DNA of 40,584 bases from an uncultured delta proteobacterium (GCA_903906315.1 CAIVJW010000277.1:1-40584); one strand, 5' to 3'. Numbered from the stretch's first letter, positions 15,705-24,558 are shown. The notes: a model not told the origin generated them from the letters alone. Program-made: numbers and translations.

Positions 15705-15712
15705 CCGGTCGG

Positions 15713-16183
15713 TCAACCGCTGAAGTACGCCCGCGTGTACGGGTGCACGCTCGGATCGGCGAGGAGCTCTTCGCGGAACGCGAGGCGGTAGTCGCCGTGC
15801 TGGTCGGGCGGCAGCGCGGCGAGGTCGATCTCCCCGGGCGGCAGGCGGTACGCGAGGACGAGGTAGTGGGTCGAGACGCGCTCGCCGGCGAAGCCGTCCT
15901 CGTAGAGGTGCTCGTAGACGCCCTGGAATTCGGCCTCCGCGCGCGGCACGGCGCGGCCGATCTCGCCGGCCGTGAGGCGCAGGAACGCGGCGTCGAGGCG
16001 CTCGTCCTTGAGGACGCGGCCCCCCGGCACGAACCACGAGCCCTGCGCGGGGCGGTTCCTCCGGCGGCCGAGGAGCACGCGGCCGGCGAGGTCGGTGAGG
16101 ATCAGGTCGATCGAGACGAGCGGCGCGTGCTCGACGACGAGGGCGAAGGTCGCCGGGGCGAGGGGGGCGGGCATGGCGGGCAT
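15713..16183 (-). CDS. gmm: GDP-mannose mannosyl hydrolase (Nudix family)
   Basis: 156 residues from ATG 16183; a second ATG at 16174 fits the E. coli start slightly better. The protein follows E. coli Gmm closely in order: PLVSIDLILTD, LLGRRRNRPAQGSWFVPGGR, then the altered Nudix box KDERLDAAFLRLTAGEIG, GVYEHLYEDGF and STHYLVLAYRL. This branch lacks the usual paired glutamates of the Nudix box and cuts the sugar C-O bond of GDP-mannose to give GDP and mannose, not the diphosphate. A role in controlling GDP-sugar supply for polysaccharide is likely. No polysaccharide genes are nearby; instead it is flanked by two TerB-like genes. Confidence 0.9.
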   Translation of the reverse strand: MPAMPAPLAPATFALVVEHAPLVSIDLILTDLAGRVLLGRRRNRPAQGSWFVPGGRVLKDERLDAAFLRLTAGEIGRAVPRAEAEFQGVYEHLYEDGFAGERVSTHYLVLAYRLPPGEIDLAALPPDQHGDYRLAFREELLADPSVHPYTRAYFSG

Positions 16184-16260
16184 CGTAGTTCGATCGAGGG
16201 GCCGCGGACCTCGCGAAGCCCGTGCGCGCCCCGCCCGTTCCCGTGCTAGCTCTGGCTTCG

Positions 16261-16803
16261 ATGGGCGAGGCGCGACGAAACGGCTGCACGTGCCCCGAAG
16301 GCTTGCGAGGCCTCGGTGATCCCGATCGGCTCCGGCGCTGCCACGACGCCGCCAGCGACGTCTCGCGCGCGTCGCGCCCACCCCCGTCGGCGGAGCAGGA
16401 GGCCGCGGCCAGCGCGCTGTTCGGCTTCCTCGGAGCGGCGTTCCTGGTCGCCGCCGCGGACGGCTGCGTGAGCGAGAGCGAGGTGCGGCAGTTCGCCGAC
16501 GTGCTCGGTGTGCTGAGCGGCGGTGTGCTCACGCAGCCGACGGTCGAAGACGCCACCGACGACTGGGCCGCGCTGCTCGCCGAGGACGGCTACGAGACCT
16601 CGCTCGCGGGCCTCGGCGAGGTGCTCGTCGGCGAGGATCGCCGCCTCGCCTACGAGATCGCGTGCGGCGTCGCGTTCGCCGACGGCAGCCTGTCGCACGA
16701 GGAGGACGCGGTGCTCGCGGATCTCGCGCGCGCGCTGTCGATCCACGAGGCCGACGCCGCCTCGATCCGCGGCGACGTCGAGCGCGTCGCCGCGGCCTCG
16801 TAG
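16261..16803 (+). CDS. TerB-like helical protein
   Basis: 180 residues from ATG 16261. The start is uncertain, since GTG/ATG codons upstream are in frame and no Shine-Dalgarno sequence stands out. The first 40 residues are Cys/Arg-rich (NGCTCPEGLRG) and may be non-coding or a separate motif. From residue 45 the protein is helical with VAAADGCVSESEVRQFADVL and VAFADGSLSHEEDAVLADLA, the two acidic TerB-like motifs, as in the gene at 15183. The two proteins share the fold pattern but little identity, so they are not a recent duplication. It converges on the Cys-rich lipoprotein gene with 9 bases between stops. Confidence 0.7.
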   Translation: MGEARRNGCTCPEGLRGLGDPDRLRRCHDAASDVSRASRPPPSAEQEAAASALFGFLGAAFLVAAADGCVSESEVRQFADVLGVLSGGVLTQPTVEDATDDWAALLAEDGYETSLAGLGEVLVGEDRRLAYEIACGVAFADGSLSHEEDAVLADLARALSIHEADAASIRGDVERVAAAS

Positions 16804-16812
16804 CGCTCCCCG

Positions 16813-18954
16813 CTAGGGGCAGCCCGGCGTCGCCGGCGCGAACTGGCACGGCACGCAGATGTGGTTCTTGTCCGGGCAGTCGCCCGAGCCGAGGTACGCC
16901 GGCAGGTTCGGCACGCACTTGCTGACGCACGCGCCGCCGCCCGGCGTCGTGCACGTCGCGATCGGCACGCCCGTCACCGGGATGTACTCGTCCGGCACGC
17001 AGAGGAAGTCGACCTGACACGTGGCCTTCTGCAGGCCGGCCTGCTGCGCGACGGGCACCTTGGACGTCGGCAGGCACGTGGCCTGGCCCTGGCCGAGGTA
17101 CGGGCAGCACTTCTCGAACACGAAGGCCGGCTTGGCGGGCGCGTCGCACGCGGACGACGAGCACGCGCCGGTCGACGCGCCGGTGACGGGGTCGAAGCAC
17201 GGCACGCAGAGCTCGCCCGCTTCGCAGGCGTCCTTCACGAGGTCGGCGGCCTTGTCGGCGACGCTCTTGAGGCACGACGAGAGGCAGCGCCCCTCGGCGT
17301 CGGGGAAGCCGGGCAGCGGCGCGCACGACTTCGGGATCAGGTTGCCGGCCGACTTGATGACCGCGTCGGGCAGGCAATAGCCGCCGGGGCAGATCGCGAG
17401 CGACGCCTGCTGCGCTTCGGGCACGGCGTAGAAGGGCACGCAGTGCGCGCCGCCGCAGGCCGGGCTGCACGCGGGCAGCTTCGACGGGTCGATGACCGGC
17501 GGGCCGTCCCAGGGGCACGTGAGCAGCGTCGGCGCCTTGGTGGGTTTGTCACAGGCGGTGTCGCACGCGCCCGTCGGCAGCTTCGGGTTCTCGGCGGTCG
17601 GGTTGAAGCACGGCGCGCAGCGCTCGTTCGCGGCGCAGGTCGACTGCGGCAGCACGCTCGCCTGACCCGCGATGCTCGGCAGGCACGTCGAGACGCAGCG
17701 GCCCTCGGCGCCCGCCACCGAGGCGCACGTCGCGGGCACGGCGAACCCGGCGCCGGCCGTGAGGTTGTCGGGCAGGCAGAAGCCGCCGGGGCAGTTGGCG
17801 AGGAGTCCCTCCTGCGCGTCGGGCACGAGCGCCTCGGGCACGCAGTGCGCGCCGCCGCACGAGGGGCTGCACGCCGGGAACTTCTTCGGGTCGACGAGCG
17901 CGGGGCCTTCGTACGGGCACTCGAGGACGACGGGCGGCTTCGTCGGCCCGGGGTCGCAGGACTGCGTGCACGCGCCGGTCAGCTTGCCGGTCGTCGGGTC
18001 CGTGCAGGGGACGCAGAGCTCCTCCTTGTCGCAGACGTCGCGCGGCAGGAGGTCCTTCTTGTCGGCGACGAGCGGCAGGCACTTCGACAGGCAGCGCCCC
18101 TCGGCTTTCGCGATCGACGCGCAGGTCTTCGGGATGAAGTTGCCGCCGCTCTCGATGGCCGGGTCGGGCGTGCAGAAGCCGGCGCCGCCCTTGGGCGTCA
18201 GGCAGGTCGCGAGCTGGCCCTCCTGGTCGTCGGGCACGAGCGCCTTCGGGACGCAGTGCGCGCCGCCGCACGCGGGCGCGCACGCGCCGAACGTCGCCGG
18301 GTCGACGACCGCCGGGCCCTCGTGCGGGCACGTCGGTGCGCTCCCGCCCGCGCCCCCGGTGCCCGCCCCGCCGCCCGCGCCGCCCGCGCCGCCCGCGCAG
18401 ATCGTGGGCAGCTCGCACGCGCCGGTCGACTGGCTCGTCAGCGGGTTGATGCAAGGGACGCAGACCTCGCCCGATCCGCACGCGCCCTGCGCGAGCAGGC
18501 CGACGTTCGGGTCGTTGGCGATCTTCTCGATGCAGAGCGAGAAGCACGCGCCGTCCTTGCCGTCGAAGGACGTGCACTTCTGCGCGGCGAAATCGCTGCC
18601 TTTCGTGATCATCGTGTCGGGCACGCAGAGCCCCGAGGCGTTGCCGGTCGACGCGCACGCCGCCAGGCCGTCCGCGATCGCCGCGGGCACGTCGGCCGAC
18701 GCGACGCAGTGGGCCGCGCCCTTGTCGCAGCAGCTCGGCAGGCCCTTCGCGGCGGGGTCGTAGCCGGCCACGGGCTGGCAGCCCGAGCCGCCGCCGCCGC
18801 CCGCGCCGCCCGAGCCCGTCCCGCTGCCGCCCGAGCCGTCGATCGGCTTCGACGCGCCGGCCTCGTCCGCCGACGGGCTGCAGCCACCTGCCGCCGCCGC
18901 GAACGCCGAGAGCACCGCCGTCGCCGTGAGCACCACCCTGCCGAGCTTGTTCAT
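16813..18954 (-). CDS. Five-repeat Cys-rich lipoprotein
   Basis: 713 residues from ATG 18954. The signal peptide ends in AAAAGGC, a plausible lipobox, followed by a Gly/Ser linker to residue 58. The rest is five tandem units of about 125-135 residues. The middle three share CP..GP...DP......CSP.CGGAHCVP, then a PGG.C.PD segment, C......EGRC.S.CL, and C...E.C.PC..P...... GAC. Unit 1 is divergent and unit 5 is shortened. Each unit has about 12 cysteines at fixed places, so each is probably a small disulphide-bonded module. The second linker, between units 1 and 2, is Gly/Ala-rich. Function unknown; likely an outer-surface structural or binding protein. Next upstream on this strand is pgeF. Confidence 0.85.
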   Translation of the reverse strand: MNKLGRVVLTATAVLSAFAAAAGGCSPSADEAGASKPIDGSGGSGTGSGGAGGGGGSGCQPVAGYDPAAKGLPSCCDKGAAHCVASADVPAAIADGLAACASTGNASGLCVPDTMITKGSDFAAQKCTSFDGKDGACFSLCIEKIANDPNVGLLAQGACGSGEVCVPCINPLTSQSTGACELPTICAGGAGGAGGGAGTGGAGGSAPTCPHEGPAVVDPATFGACAPACGGAHCVPKALVPDDQEGQLATCLTPKGGAGFCTPDPAIESGGNFIPKTCASIAKAEGRCLSKCLPLVADKKDLLPRDVCDKEELCVPCTDPTTGKLTGACTQSCDPGPTKPPVVLECPYEGPALVDPKKFPACSPSCGGAHCVPEALVPDAQEGLLANCPGGFCLPDNLTAGAGFAVPATCASVAGAEGRCVSTCLPSIAGQASVLPQSTCAANERCAPCFNPTAENPKLPTGACDTACDKPTKAPTLLTCPWDGPPVIDPSKLPACSPACGGAHCVPFYAVPEAQQASLAICPGGYCLPDAVIKSAGNLIPKSCAPLPGFPDAEGRCLSSCLKSVADKAADLVKDACEAGELCVPCFDPVTGASTGACSSSACDAPAKPAFVFEKCCPYLGQGQATCLPTSKVPVAQQAGLQKATCQVDFLCVPDEYIPVTGVPIATCTTPGGGACVSKCVPNLPAYLGSGDCPDKNHICVPCQFAPATPGCP

Positions 18955-19088
18955 CGGGGTGAGCGTCCGTCCTAGCGGGGTCGAGCGTCAAGAAGCGAGC
19001 GCTTCGATCGGCTCGGACCGACCCGTCCGCGGCGCCCGGCAGGGCTCGCCCTCCGCCCCGCCCGATCCCGAGCGGCCTCTCGGGGCGC

Positions 19089-19958
19089 CTACGCCGGGCC
19101 GCGAGCGACGATGGCCGAGAGCAGCCGGCCGCTGCGCGCGCCGTCGCGGCGGACCGAGTGGAAGCGCCGCGGATCGCACACGGTGCAGCCGCGCACGTCG
19201 TCGATCGCGGACGGCGCCAGGCCGGCGGCCTCGAGCTGTGCGCGCAGGGCGAGGCGGAGGTCGACGTGCGCCGCGCCGGTCGTTGCGGCGCGATCGTGCC
19301 AGCTGACCGCGCGGTCACCGGCCGGGCTCGCAGCCGCGATCGCGTGGGCGACGTCGGCGCCGACCTCGAAGCAGCAGCGCTCGATGTGCGGCCCGATCGC
19401 CGCGACGAGGTCGGGCGCCTCGCCCGCGATCGCCGCGATCGCCGCGATCGCCGCGATCCCCGCGAGGACCGCGCCGTTCTCCACGCCGCGCCAGCCGGCG
19501 TGCACCGCCGCGACCGCGCCGCTGCGCCGGTCGGCGATCAGGACCGGGACGCAGTCCGCGGTGCGCACCGCGCAGGCGACGCCGCGCGTGCCCGAGGCCG
19601 TCGCGTCGCCCTGCGCGATCAGGACCTCGGCCGGGTCCTCGTCGCCGCGCAGCACGCGCACGACGCGGCCGTGCACCTGCGAGAGGAAATAGAGCCGGGC
19701 CGCCGGCACGCCGATCGCCGCGGCCATCCGGGCGAGGTTCTCGCGCACGTTCTCGGGCGAATCCGGCACGGCGGCCGTCGCCGCCGCGTTGAGCGGCCCG
19801 TACGGCAGCGGGCTGACCCCGCCCTCGCGCGTGAAGAAGCCGTGGGCGTGCCCGGCGGCGTGGAGGAGCGCGCTCGTCATGGGAACTGGCGCCCCGGAGC
19901 CGGCTCCACCTTCCCGGGGCCCGATCCCGGCCGGTTTCGTCGCTTCGTCGTCGTTCAT
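19089..19958 (-). CDS. pgeF: Purine nucleoside phosphorylase/polyphenol oxidase-like protein (YfiH/PgeF family)
   Basis: 289 residues from ATG 19958; ATG 19880 (MTSALLHAAGHAHGFFT) would give the core family start, and neither has a good Shine-Dalgarno sequence. Family motifs: HGFFTREGGVS, QVHGRVV, DCVPVLI, AVHAGWRG and the IGPHIERCCFEVG segment. The residues expected to hold zinc (His in SQVHG, Cys in TADCVP, His in VHAGWRG) are present. The family acts on adenosine/inosine phosphorolysis and has a role in peptidoglycan precursor editing in E. coli. A run of Ala-Ile codons near the middle is encoded by a 9-bp tandem repeat. The start codon is divergent from the kinase gene at 20008. Confidence 0.88.
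   Translation of the reverse strand: MNDDEATKPAGIGPREGGAGSGAPVPMTSALLHAAGHAHGFFTREGGVSPLPYGPLNAAATAAVPDSPENVRENLARMAAAIGVPAARLYFLSQVHGRVVRVLRGDEDPAEVLIAQGDATASGTRGVACAVRTADCVPVLIADRRSGAVAAVHAGWRGVENGAVLAGIAAIAAIAAIAGEAPDLVAAIGPHIERCCFEVGADVAHAIAAASPAGDRAVSWHDRAATTGAAHVDLRLALRAQLEAAGLAPSAIDDVRGCTVCDPRRFHSVRRDGARSGRLLSAIVARGPA
19426..19461. repeat. Four-copy 9-bp tandem repeat inside pgeF
   Basis: GCGATCGCC is repeated three times perfectly, then once as GCGATCCCC. On the coding strand it gives Ala-Ile-Ala units inside pgeF, which could expand or contract by slippage without changing the frame. Each perfect copy holds the octamer GCGATCGC or most of it. Confidence 0.8.
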
Positions 19959-20007
19959 GGAAGTTCTGCCGCGCCCGAGGCTGCGCGTGGTATTTAGCAG
20001 CTTCCTC

Positions 20008-21231
20008 ATGGCCGCGGCTTCAAGCGATCCGAACATCGGCCGGGAGCTCCTCGGCGGGCAGTTTCAGATCCTGCAGAAGATCGGCTCTGGCGGCATGGGC
20101 GCCGTCTACAAGGCGTCCCAGCCGGCCATGAGCCGGATGGTGGCGGTGAAGATCCTTCACCCCAAGCTCGCCAACCGGAAGGATCTCGTCTCGCGCTTCC
20201 GCCGCGAGGCGCGGGCGATGAGCCACCTCACCCACCCGAACACGGTGAAGGTGTTGCTCTACGGCGAGCTCGACGACGGCTCGCTCTACATCGTGATGGA
20301 GTACCTGGAGGGCAAGAACCTCAACCAGGCCGTCCGTCGCGAGGGGCCCCTGCCGGTCGAGCGGGCCGTACCGGTGCTCATCCAGGTCTGCGGCGCGCTG
20401 CAGGAGGCGCACCTGCAGGGCATCGTGCACCGCGACCTGAAGCCCGAGAACATCTTCATCTCGACCAACGGCGGGCTGAAGGACTACGCGAAGGTCCTCG
20501 ATTTCGGCCTCGCGAAGGTCACCGAGCGCGAGCTCCGCCCGGGCTCGATCATGCTCACCCAGGAGGGCATGGTCTTCGGCACGCCCGAGTTCATGTCGCC
20601 CGAGCAGGCGCAGGGCAAGACGCTCGACGCGCGCAGCGACATCTACTCGCTCGCGGTCATCCTCTACGAGGTGCTCACCGGCAAGCTGCCCTTCGAGGCG
20701 CGCACGCCGATGGAGCACATCCAGTTCCACGTCACGAAGCCCCCGATCCCGCTCGACGACCGCGTCCCCGGCAAGAAGTTCCCGGTGGGCCTCGGCGACG
20801 TCATCGCCAAGGCGCTCGCCAAGAAGCCCGAGGACCGGTACGCCTCCGCGGCCGACTTCGCCGAGGCGCTGAAGCCCTTCGGCGGCGGCAAGGGCAAGGG
20901 CTACACGGTGATGATGCCGCGCAGCGCGTCGGGCGTCGTCGCGCAGGCCGACGCGCAGGCCGCGGCGGCCCGGGTGGCGGAGGCGCAGCACGAGGAGCTC
21001 TTGCAGCGCCAGCAGCTCGTCGTCGCCGCGCAGGCCGCGGCCACGCGGCCGCCGGGGCAGCAGGCTCCCACGGGCGGCGCTGGCGCCGACCTCGCCGCCA
21101 CCAAGGTCTCCGGCTCGTTCAGCCGACCCACGGCGCGGCGGCCGAGCTTGCTGCTGCTGGTCGGGATCGCGATCGGGTGCCTCGTCGCGGGGATCGTGCT
21201 CACGGTCCTCGCGATGAAGCTATTTCGCTAG
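20008..21231 (+). CDS. Ser/Thr protein kinase with C-terminal transmembrane helix
   Basis: 407 residues from ATG 20008. An in-frame ATG at 19957 would add 17 residues and overlap the pgeF start. The kinase domain (19-290) is complete: glycine loop IGSGGMGAVYKA, Lys48 in VAVKIL, HRDLKPEN (Asp143), LDFG (Asp165) and GTPEFMSPEQ. It is followed by an Ala/Gln-rich helix (about 315-345), a Pro/Gly/Thr linker and a single transmembrane helix at the very C-terminus (LLLLVGIAIGCLVAGIVLTV) with only three or four residues after it. There is therefore no outside sensor domain; the kinase is tethered to the inner membrane facing the cytoplasm. It converges on the stress protein gene. Confidence 0.93.
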   Translation: MAAASSDPNIGRELLGGQFQILQKIGSGGMGAVYKASQPAMSRMVAVKILHPKLANRKDLVSRFRREARAMSHLTHPNTVKVLLYGELDDGSLYIVMEYLEGKNLNQAVRREGPLPVERAVPVLIQVCGALQEAHLQGIVHRDLKPENIFISTNGGLKDYAKVLDFGLAKVTERELRPGSIMLTQEGMVFGTPEFMSPEQAQGKTLDARSDIYSLAVILYEVLTGKLPFEARTPMEHIQFHVTKPPIPLDDRVPGKKFPVGLGDVIAKALAKKPEDRYASAADFAEALKPFGGGKGKGYTVMMPRSASGVVAQADAQAAAARVAEAQHEELLQRQQLVVAAQAAATRPPGQQAPTGGAGADLAATKVSGSFSRPTARRPSLLLLVGIAIGCLVAGIVLTVLAMKLFR

Positions 21232-21238
21232 CTCGACC

Positions 21239-21263
21239 CGGCGCGGCCGGCGGAGGCGCGCCG
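21239..21263. terminator. Hairpin between convergent kinase and stress-protein genes
   Basis: CGGCGCG at 21239-21245 pairs with CGCGCCG at 21257-21263 across 11 bases, filling the 33-base gap between the two stop codons. No U-run follows. In such GC-rich DNA a 7-bp arm can arise by chance. Confidence 0.35.
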
Positions 21264-21264
21264 T

Positions 21265-21903
21265 TCAGCCGAAACCCCAGGGCCGGACGGAGCTCGACGC
21301 CCCGCGGAACGCGTCCGAGAACGTGTGGTGCTCGGCGTGCTGTGCGCACCACAGCTCCGCGCCTTCGGTCGCGGCGCGCCGGGCCGCGCAGGCCTCGCAC
21401 ACCGGCTCGACGTCGTCGCCCATCTCGCCCGTGCCCGTGGCGTGAGCGATCGGCTTGACGACCATCACCGGGCAGGGCGCCGTGCGTACGAGCCGCTCGG
21501 CCACCGACCCGGCGATCGCGCGCGCGACGCCGCGGCGCCCGTGGGTGCCGACGACGACGAGGCCGACCTCGAGCGCGCGCGCGATCCGGGCGATCGCGGA
21601 GGCGGCCGTGCCCGCGCCTCGCGTCTCGTGGACGCTCACGTTCACCTTGGGCATCGCCCCGTGCTCCATCCGGTAGGCCTCGAGCGCGGCGTGGACGTGC
21701 CCGCGCAGCCGGTCGATGTCGACCCCCGCGCGGTCGAGGCTGCGCCGCGAGACCGGCGTGCCCTCGAGCCCCCCGACGTGCACCGCGTGGACCTCCGTGT
21801 CGCCGGAGGCGGCGGCCATCGCCAGCGCCGTGTAGAGCGCGCGATCTCCGGCCTCCTCGAAGTCGACCCCGACCAGGATCCTGCGAGGCTTCGCGCTCGT
21901 CAT
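21265..21903 (-). CDS. Universal stress protein with Cys/His C-terminal tail
   Basis: 212 residues. ATG 21903 has GGAGGG upstream. Residues 1-155 are a UspA domain: RRILVGVDFEEAGDRAL at the start, and VVVGTHGRRGVARAIAGS with the G-x2-G-x9-G-S pattern of ATP-binding members. Usp proteins are cytoplasmic dimers made during starvation and stress. The last 55 residues are an extension not found in the short Usp type, with CEACAARRAATEGAELWC followed by AQHAEHH, spaced like a small zinc-binding treble-clef or ribbon. The tail may bind metal or a partner. The gene is divergent from the penicillin-binding protein gene. Confidence 0.9.
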   Translation of the reverse strand: MTSAKPRRILVGVDFEEAGDRALYTALAMAAASGDTEVHAVHVGGLEGTPVSRRSLDRAGVDIDRLRGHVHAALEAYRMEHGAMPKVNVSVHETRGAGTAASAIARIARALEVGLVVVGTHGRRGVARAIAGSVAERLVRTAPCPVMVVKPIAHATGTGEMGDDVEPVCEACAARRAATEGAELWCAQHAEHHTFSDAFRGASSSVRPWGFG

Positions 21904-22092
21904 GACACCGCCCTCCTCCGCTCATGAAAACGTGATGTCGGTGCGGCGGAGCGCAAGGGGGCAAATCTCCTACCCTGCTTGGCGGAGGGGGCCCGGCCAT
22001 GACACAACCTCCGCCGCCATGAGGGAAGGCCGCCGCTCCGCCGCGCGTTCGAGGGCCACGGCATGGTGGCCATGGCGGAGGGAGTCCGCGTG

Positions 22093-24558
22093 ATGTCCGG
22101 GGATCCGACCGTCCCCGCGGTCGCTCCGGTCGCCGATCGCGGCGCATCCAGGGCGCCCCGCGGCCGCCTCCGGCGCGTGATCGTCTGGATTCGCCGGCTT
22201 TTGGTCCTCGGGTTGTTGATGGCCGTCGTCGCCGTCGCGGCCGTGGCGCTCGCGCTCGACCACTACGGGCGCGACCTGCCCTCGACGAAGGAGCTCAAGA
22301 GCTGGCACCCGCAGCAGGTGACCCGCGTGCTCGCGCGCGACGGCACGGTGATCGGCGAGATCTACACCGAGCGGCGCACGGTCGTGCCGGTCTCGGCGAT
22401 CGCGCCGGAGCTGAAGCTCGCCGTGCTCGCCGCCGAGGACGCGAGCTTCTACGAGCACAAAGGCCTCGATTACCTGGGCATCGCGCGCGCCGTCGTCGTC
22501 AACCTGCGAGGCGGCAAGCGCCAGGGCGCGAGCACGATCACCCAGCAGGTCGTGAAGAACGTGCTGCTCACCCCCGAGCGCACGCTCGAGCGCAAGGTGA
22601 AGGAGCTCATCCTCGCCCGGCGGATCGAGCAGGAGCTCACGAAGGACGAGATCCTCGACCTCTACCTGAACCAGATCTACTTCGGTCACGGCCGGTACGG
22701 CGTCGAGGAGGCCGCGCGTTACTACTTCGCCAAGAGCGTGCGCGACGTGAAGCTCGGCGAGGCGGCGGTCCTCGCCGGCATCGTGAAGGGGCCGAGCCTC
22801 TACTCGCCGCGGGTCGATCTCGCGCGCGCGACCGAGCGGCGCGCGTTCGTGCTCGACCAGATGGCCGCCAAGGGCTTCGCGCCGCGGGCGGCGGTCGACG
22901 CGGCGAAGCGTGCGCCCATTGCGCTGTCGAGCGACGCCGAGGCGCAGAGCGAGCTGGCCCCGGAGGTCGTCGCCGAGGCGCAGCGCGTGCTCAAGCAGCT
23001 CGTCGGCGCGGAGGCCGACCGAGGCGGCTACACGGTGACGACGACGATCGACCCCGCGCTCGAGGCCGCCGCGCGCGCGGCCGTGCGCAGGAACCTCGAC
23101 GAGTACGCGCGGCGGCACAAGCTGCTCGCGCCGCTCGCGAAGGCGAAGCGCGAGCCGCAGCCGCCCGCCGGGCCGATCAAGGGGCGCCGCACCGCGCTCG
23201 GGGTCGTGACCGGGTCGGACGACGCCAAGGGCACGCTCGCGGTGCGGGTCGGGTCGGTCGACGGCACGGTGATCGTGCGCGAGGCCGCGCGGTACAACCC
23301 GAAGGGCCTGCCGCCGAGCGAGTTCGCCGACCTCGGCAAGGTCGTGCGCGTGACCGTGCCGTCCGAGGACCCGCACGCCGACAAGCCTCACCTCCGGCTC
23401 GAGCTCGGGCCCGAGGGCGCCCTCGTCGCGATCGACGTGCGCACGCGCCAGATCCTCGCGCTCGTCGGCAACTACGAGGCCGTGCCGGGCGGGCTCGACC
23501 GCGCGACGGCGGCGCATCGCCAGCCCGGGTCGACGTTCAAGGCGTTCGTCTACGGGTACGCGATCCACGCGCGCGCGATGACGGCCGCGTCGATCCTCGA
23601 GACCAGCCCCGGCGCGCTCACGGGCTACCGGCCGGACAACTACGACGAGAGCGAGGGGCGATCGCCCAAGCGCCTGCGCGAGGCGCTCGCGCACAGCGTG
23701 AACGTCGCGGCGGCGTGGACGCTCCAGAAGGTCGGCGCGCCGAACGTCGTCGCGTGGGCGCACAGCCTCGGCATCGAGTCGAAGCTCGGCGCCGATCTGT
23801 CGCTCGCGCTCGGCGCCTACGAGGTCACTCCGCGCGAGATGGCCGCGGCGTACGCCACGCTGGCGGCCGGCGGCGTGTACGAGCCGCCGGTGCTCGTGAC
23901 GAAGATCGTGGGGCCGAATGGCGTCGAGGTGCCGCTCGCGCCGCGCGCGCCCGCGCGCCGGGTGATGGAGGAGGCCGAGGCCTTCGTCGTGACGGACCTG
24001 CTCTCGTCGGTCGTGAAGGTCGGCACGGCGACCAAGGCGCGCTCGCTCGGTCGGCCGATCGCGGGCAAGACGGGCACCTCGAATCAGTCGAAGGACGCCT
24101 GGTTCGTGGGGTACTCGACCGACCTCGCGTGTGCGGTCTGGACGGGCTACGACGACCCGATGCCTCTCGGCGCGGGCGAGGCCGGTGCGAGCGCGGCATT
24201 GCCCGCCTTCATCGACTTCATGCGCGAGGCGCACAAGGGCCGTCCGGTCACGGACTTCGCGGTCCCCGCGGGCGTCGTGCGCGTCAAGATCGACCCGGAG
24301 AGCGGGCTGCGCGCGCTGCCCGACCAGGAGAACGCGATCGACGAGGTCTTCCTCGCGGGCACCGAGCCCACCGAGGCGGTCAGTCCGGACGCAGGGGCGC
24401 CCGAGGGCAGGGACGCGACTGCCATGGACGCGGGGGCGGCGGCCCTCGTCGACGCGGGCGCGCCGACCGACGCGCGCGACGGCGGCGACTCGGTGGGTGA
24501 CCCGCCGCCGATCGTGCCGGCGGAGCTGCCCAAGGGCGCACCGCCGCCGCCGTTCTGA
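22093..24558 (+). CDS. Class A penicillin-binding protein (bifunctional glycosyltransferase/transpeptidase)
   Basis: 821 residues from ATG 22093, chosen because GGAGGGAG lies 8 bases upstream; earlier in-frame ATGs at 22063 and 22072 lack this. Short basic cytoplasmic tail, then one transmembrane helix (about 28-55). The GT51 glycosyltransferase domain follows, with AAEDASFYEHKG (Glu115), QGASTITQQ, KVKELILARRIE and LNQIYFG. The transpeptidase domain has active-site Ser480 in STFK, SVN, and KTGTS at Lys659. The enzyme polymerises and cross-links peptidoglycan in the periplasm. An OB-like insert (about 350-450) is typical of PBP1A. The last 60 residues are Asp-Ala-Gly and Pro-rich (MDAGAAALVDAGAP) and probably disordered. 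Confidence 0.95.
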   Translation: MSGDPTVPAVAPVADRGASRAPRGRLRRVIVWIRRLLVLGLLMAVVAVAAVALALDHYGRDLPSTKELKSWHPQQVTRVLARDGTVIGEIYTERRTVVPVSAIAPELKLAVLAAEDASFYEHKGLDYLGIARAVVVNLRGGKRQGASTITQQVVKNVLLTPERTLERKVKELILARRIEQELTKDEILDLYLNQIYFGHGRYGVEEAARYYFAKSVRDVKLGEAAVLAGIVKGPSLYSPRVDLARATERRAFVLDQMAAKGFAPRAAVDAAKRAPIALSSDAEAQSELAPEVVAEAQRVLKQLVGAEADRGGYTVTTTIDPALEAAARAAVRRNLDEYARRHKLLAPLAKAKREPQPPAGPIKGRRTALGVVTGSDDAKGTLAVRVGSVDGTVIVREAARYNPKGLPPSEFADLGKVVRVTVPSEDPHADKPHLRLELGPEGALVAIDVRTRQILALVGNYEAVPGGLDRATAAHRQPGSTFKAFVYGYAIHARAMTAASILETSPGALTGYRPDNYDESEGRSPKRLREALAHSVNVAAAWTLQKVGAPNVVAWAHSLGIESKLGADLSLALGAYEVTPREMAAAYATLAAGGVYEPPVLVTKIVGPNGVEVPLAPRAPARRVMEEAEAFVVTDLLSSVVKVGTATKARSLGRPIAGKTGTSNQSKDAWFVGYSTDLACAVWTGYDDPMPLGAGEAGASAALPAFIDFMREAHKGRPVTDFAVPAGVVRVKIDPESGLRALPDQENAIDEVFLAGTEPTEAVSPDAGAPEGRDATAMDAGAAALVDAGAPTDARDGGDSVGDPPPIVPAELPKGAPPPPF

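Noticed and set aside
14115-16556. 813-codon minus-strand frame running through the lipoprotein and gmm
   Set aside because: The real start is ATG 15044 with AGGAG and a signal peptide; the upstream part is a shadow of gmm and TerB-like genes.
16801-16815. TAGCG-CTCCC-CGCTA at a convergent junction, and similar ACTGA-CGGT-TCAGT at 32242-32255
   Set aside because: The symmetry is mostly two facing stop codons; arms of 5 bp are not enough for a terminator call.
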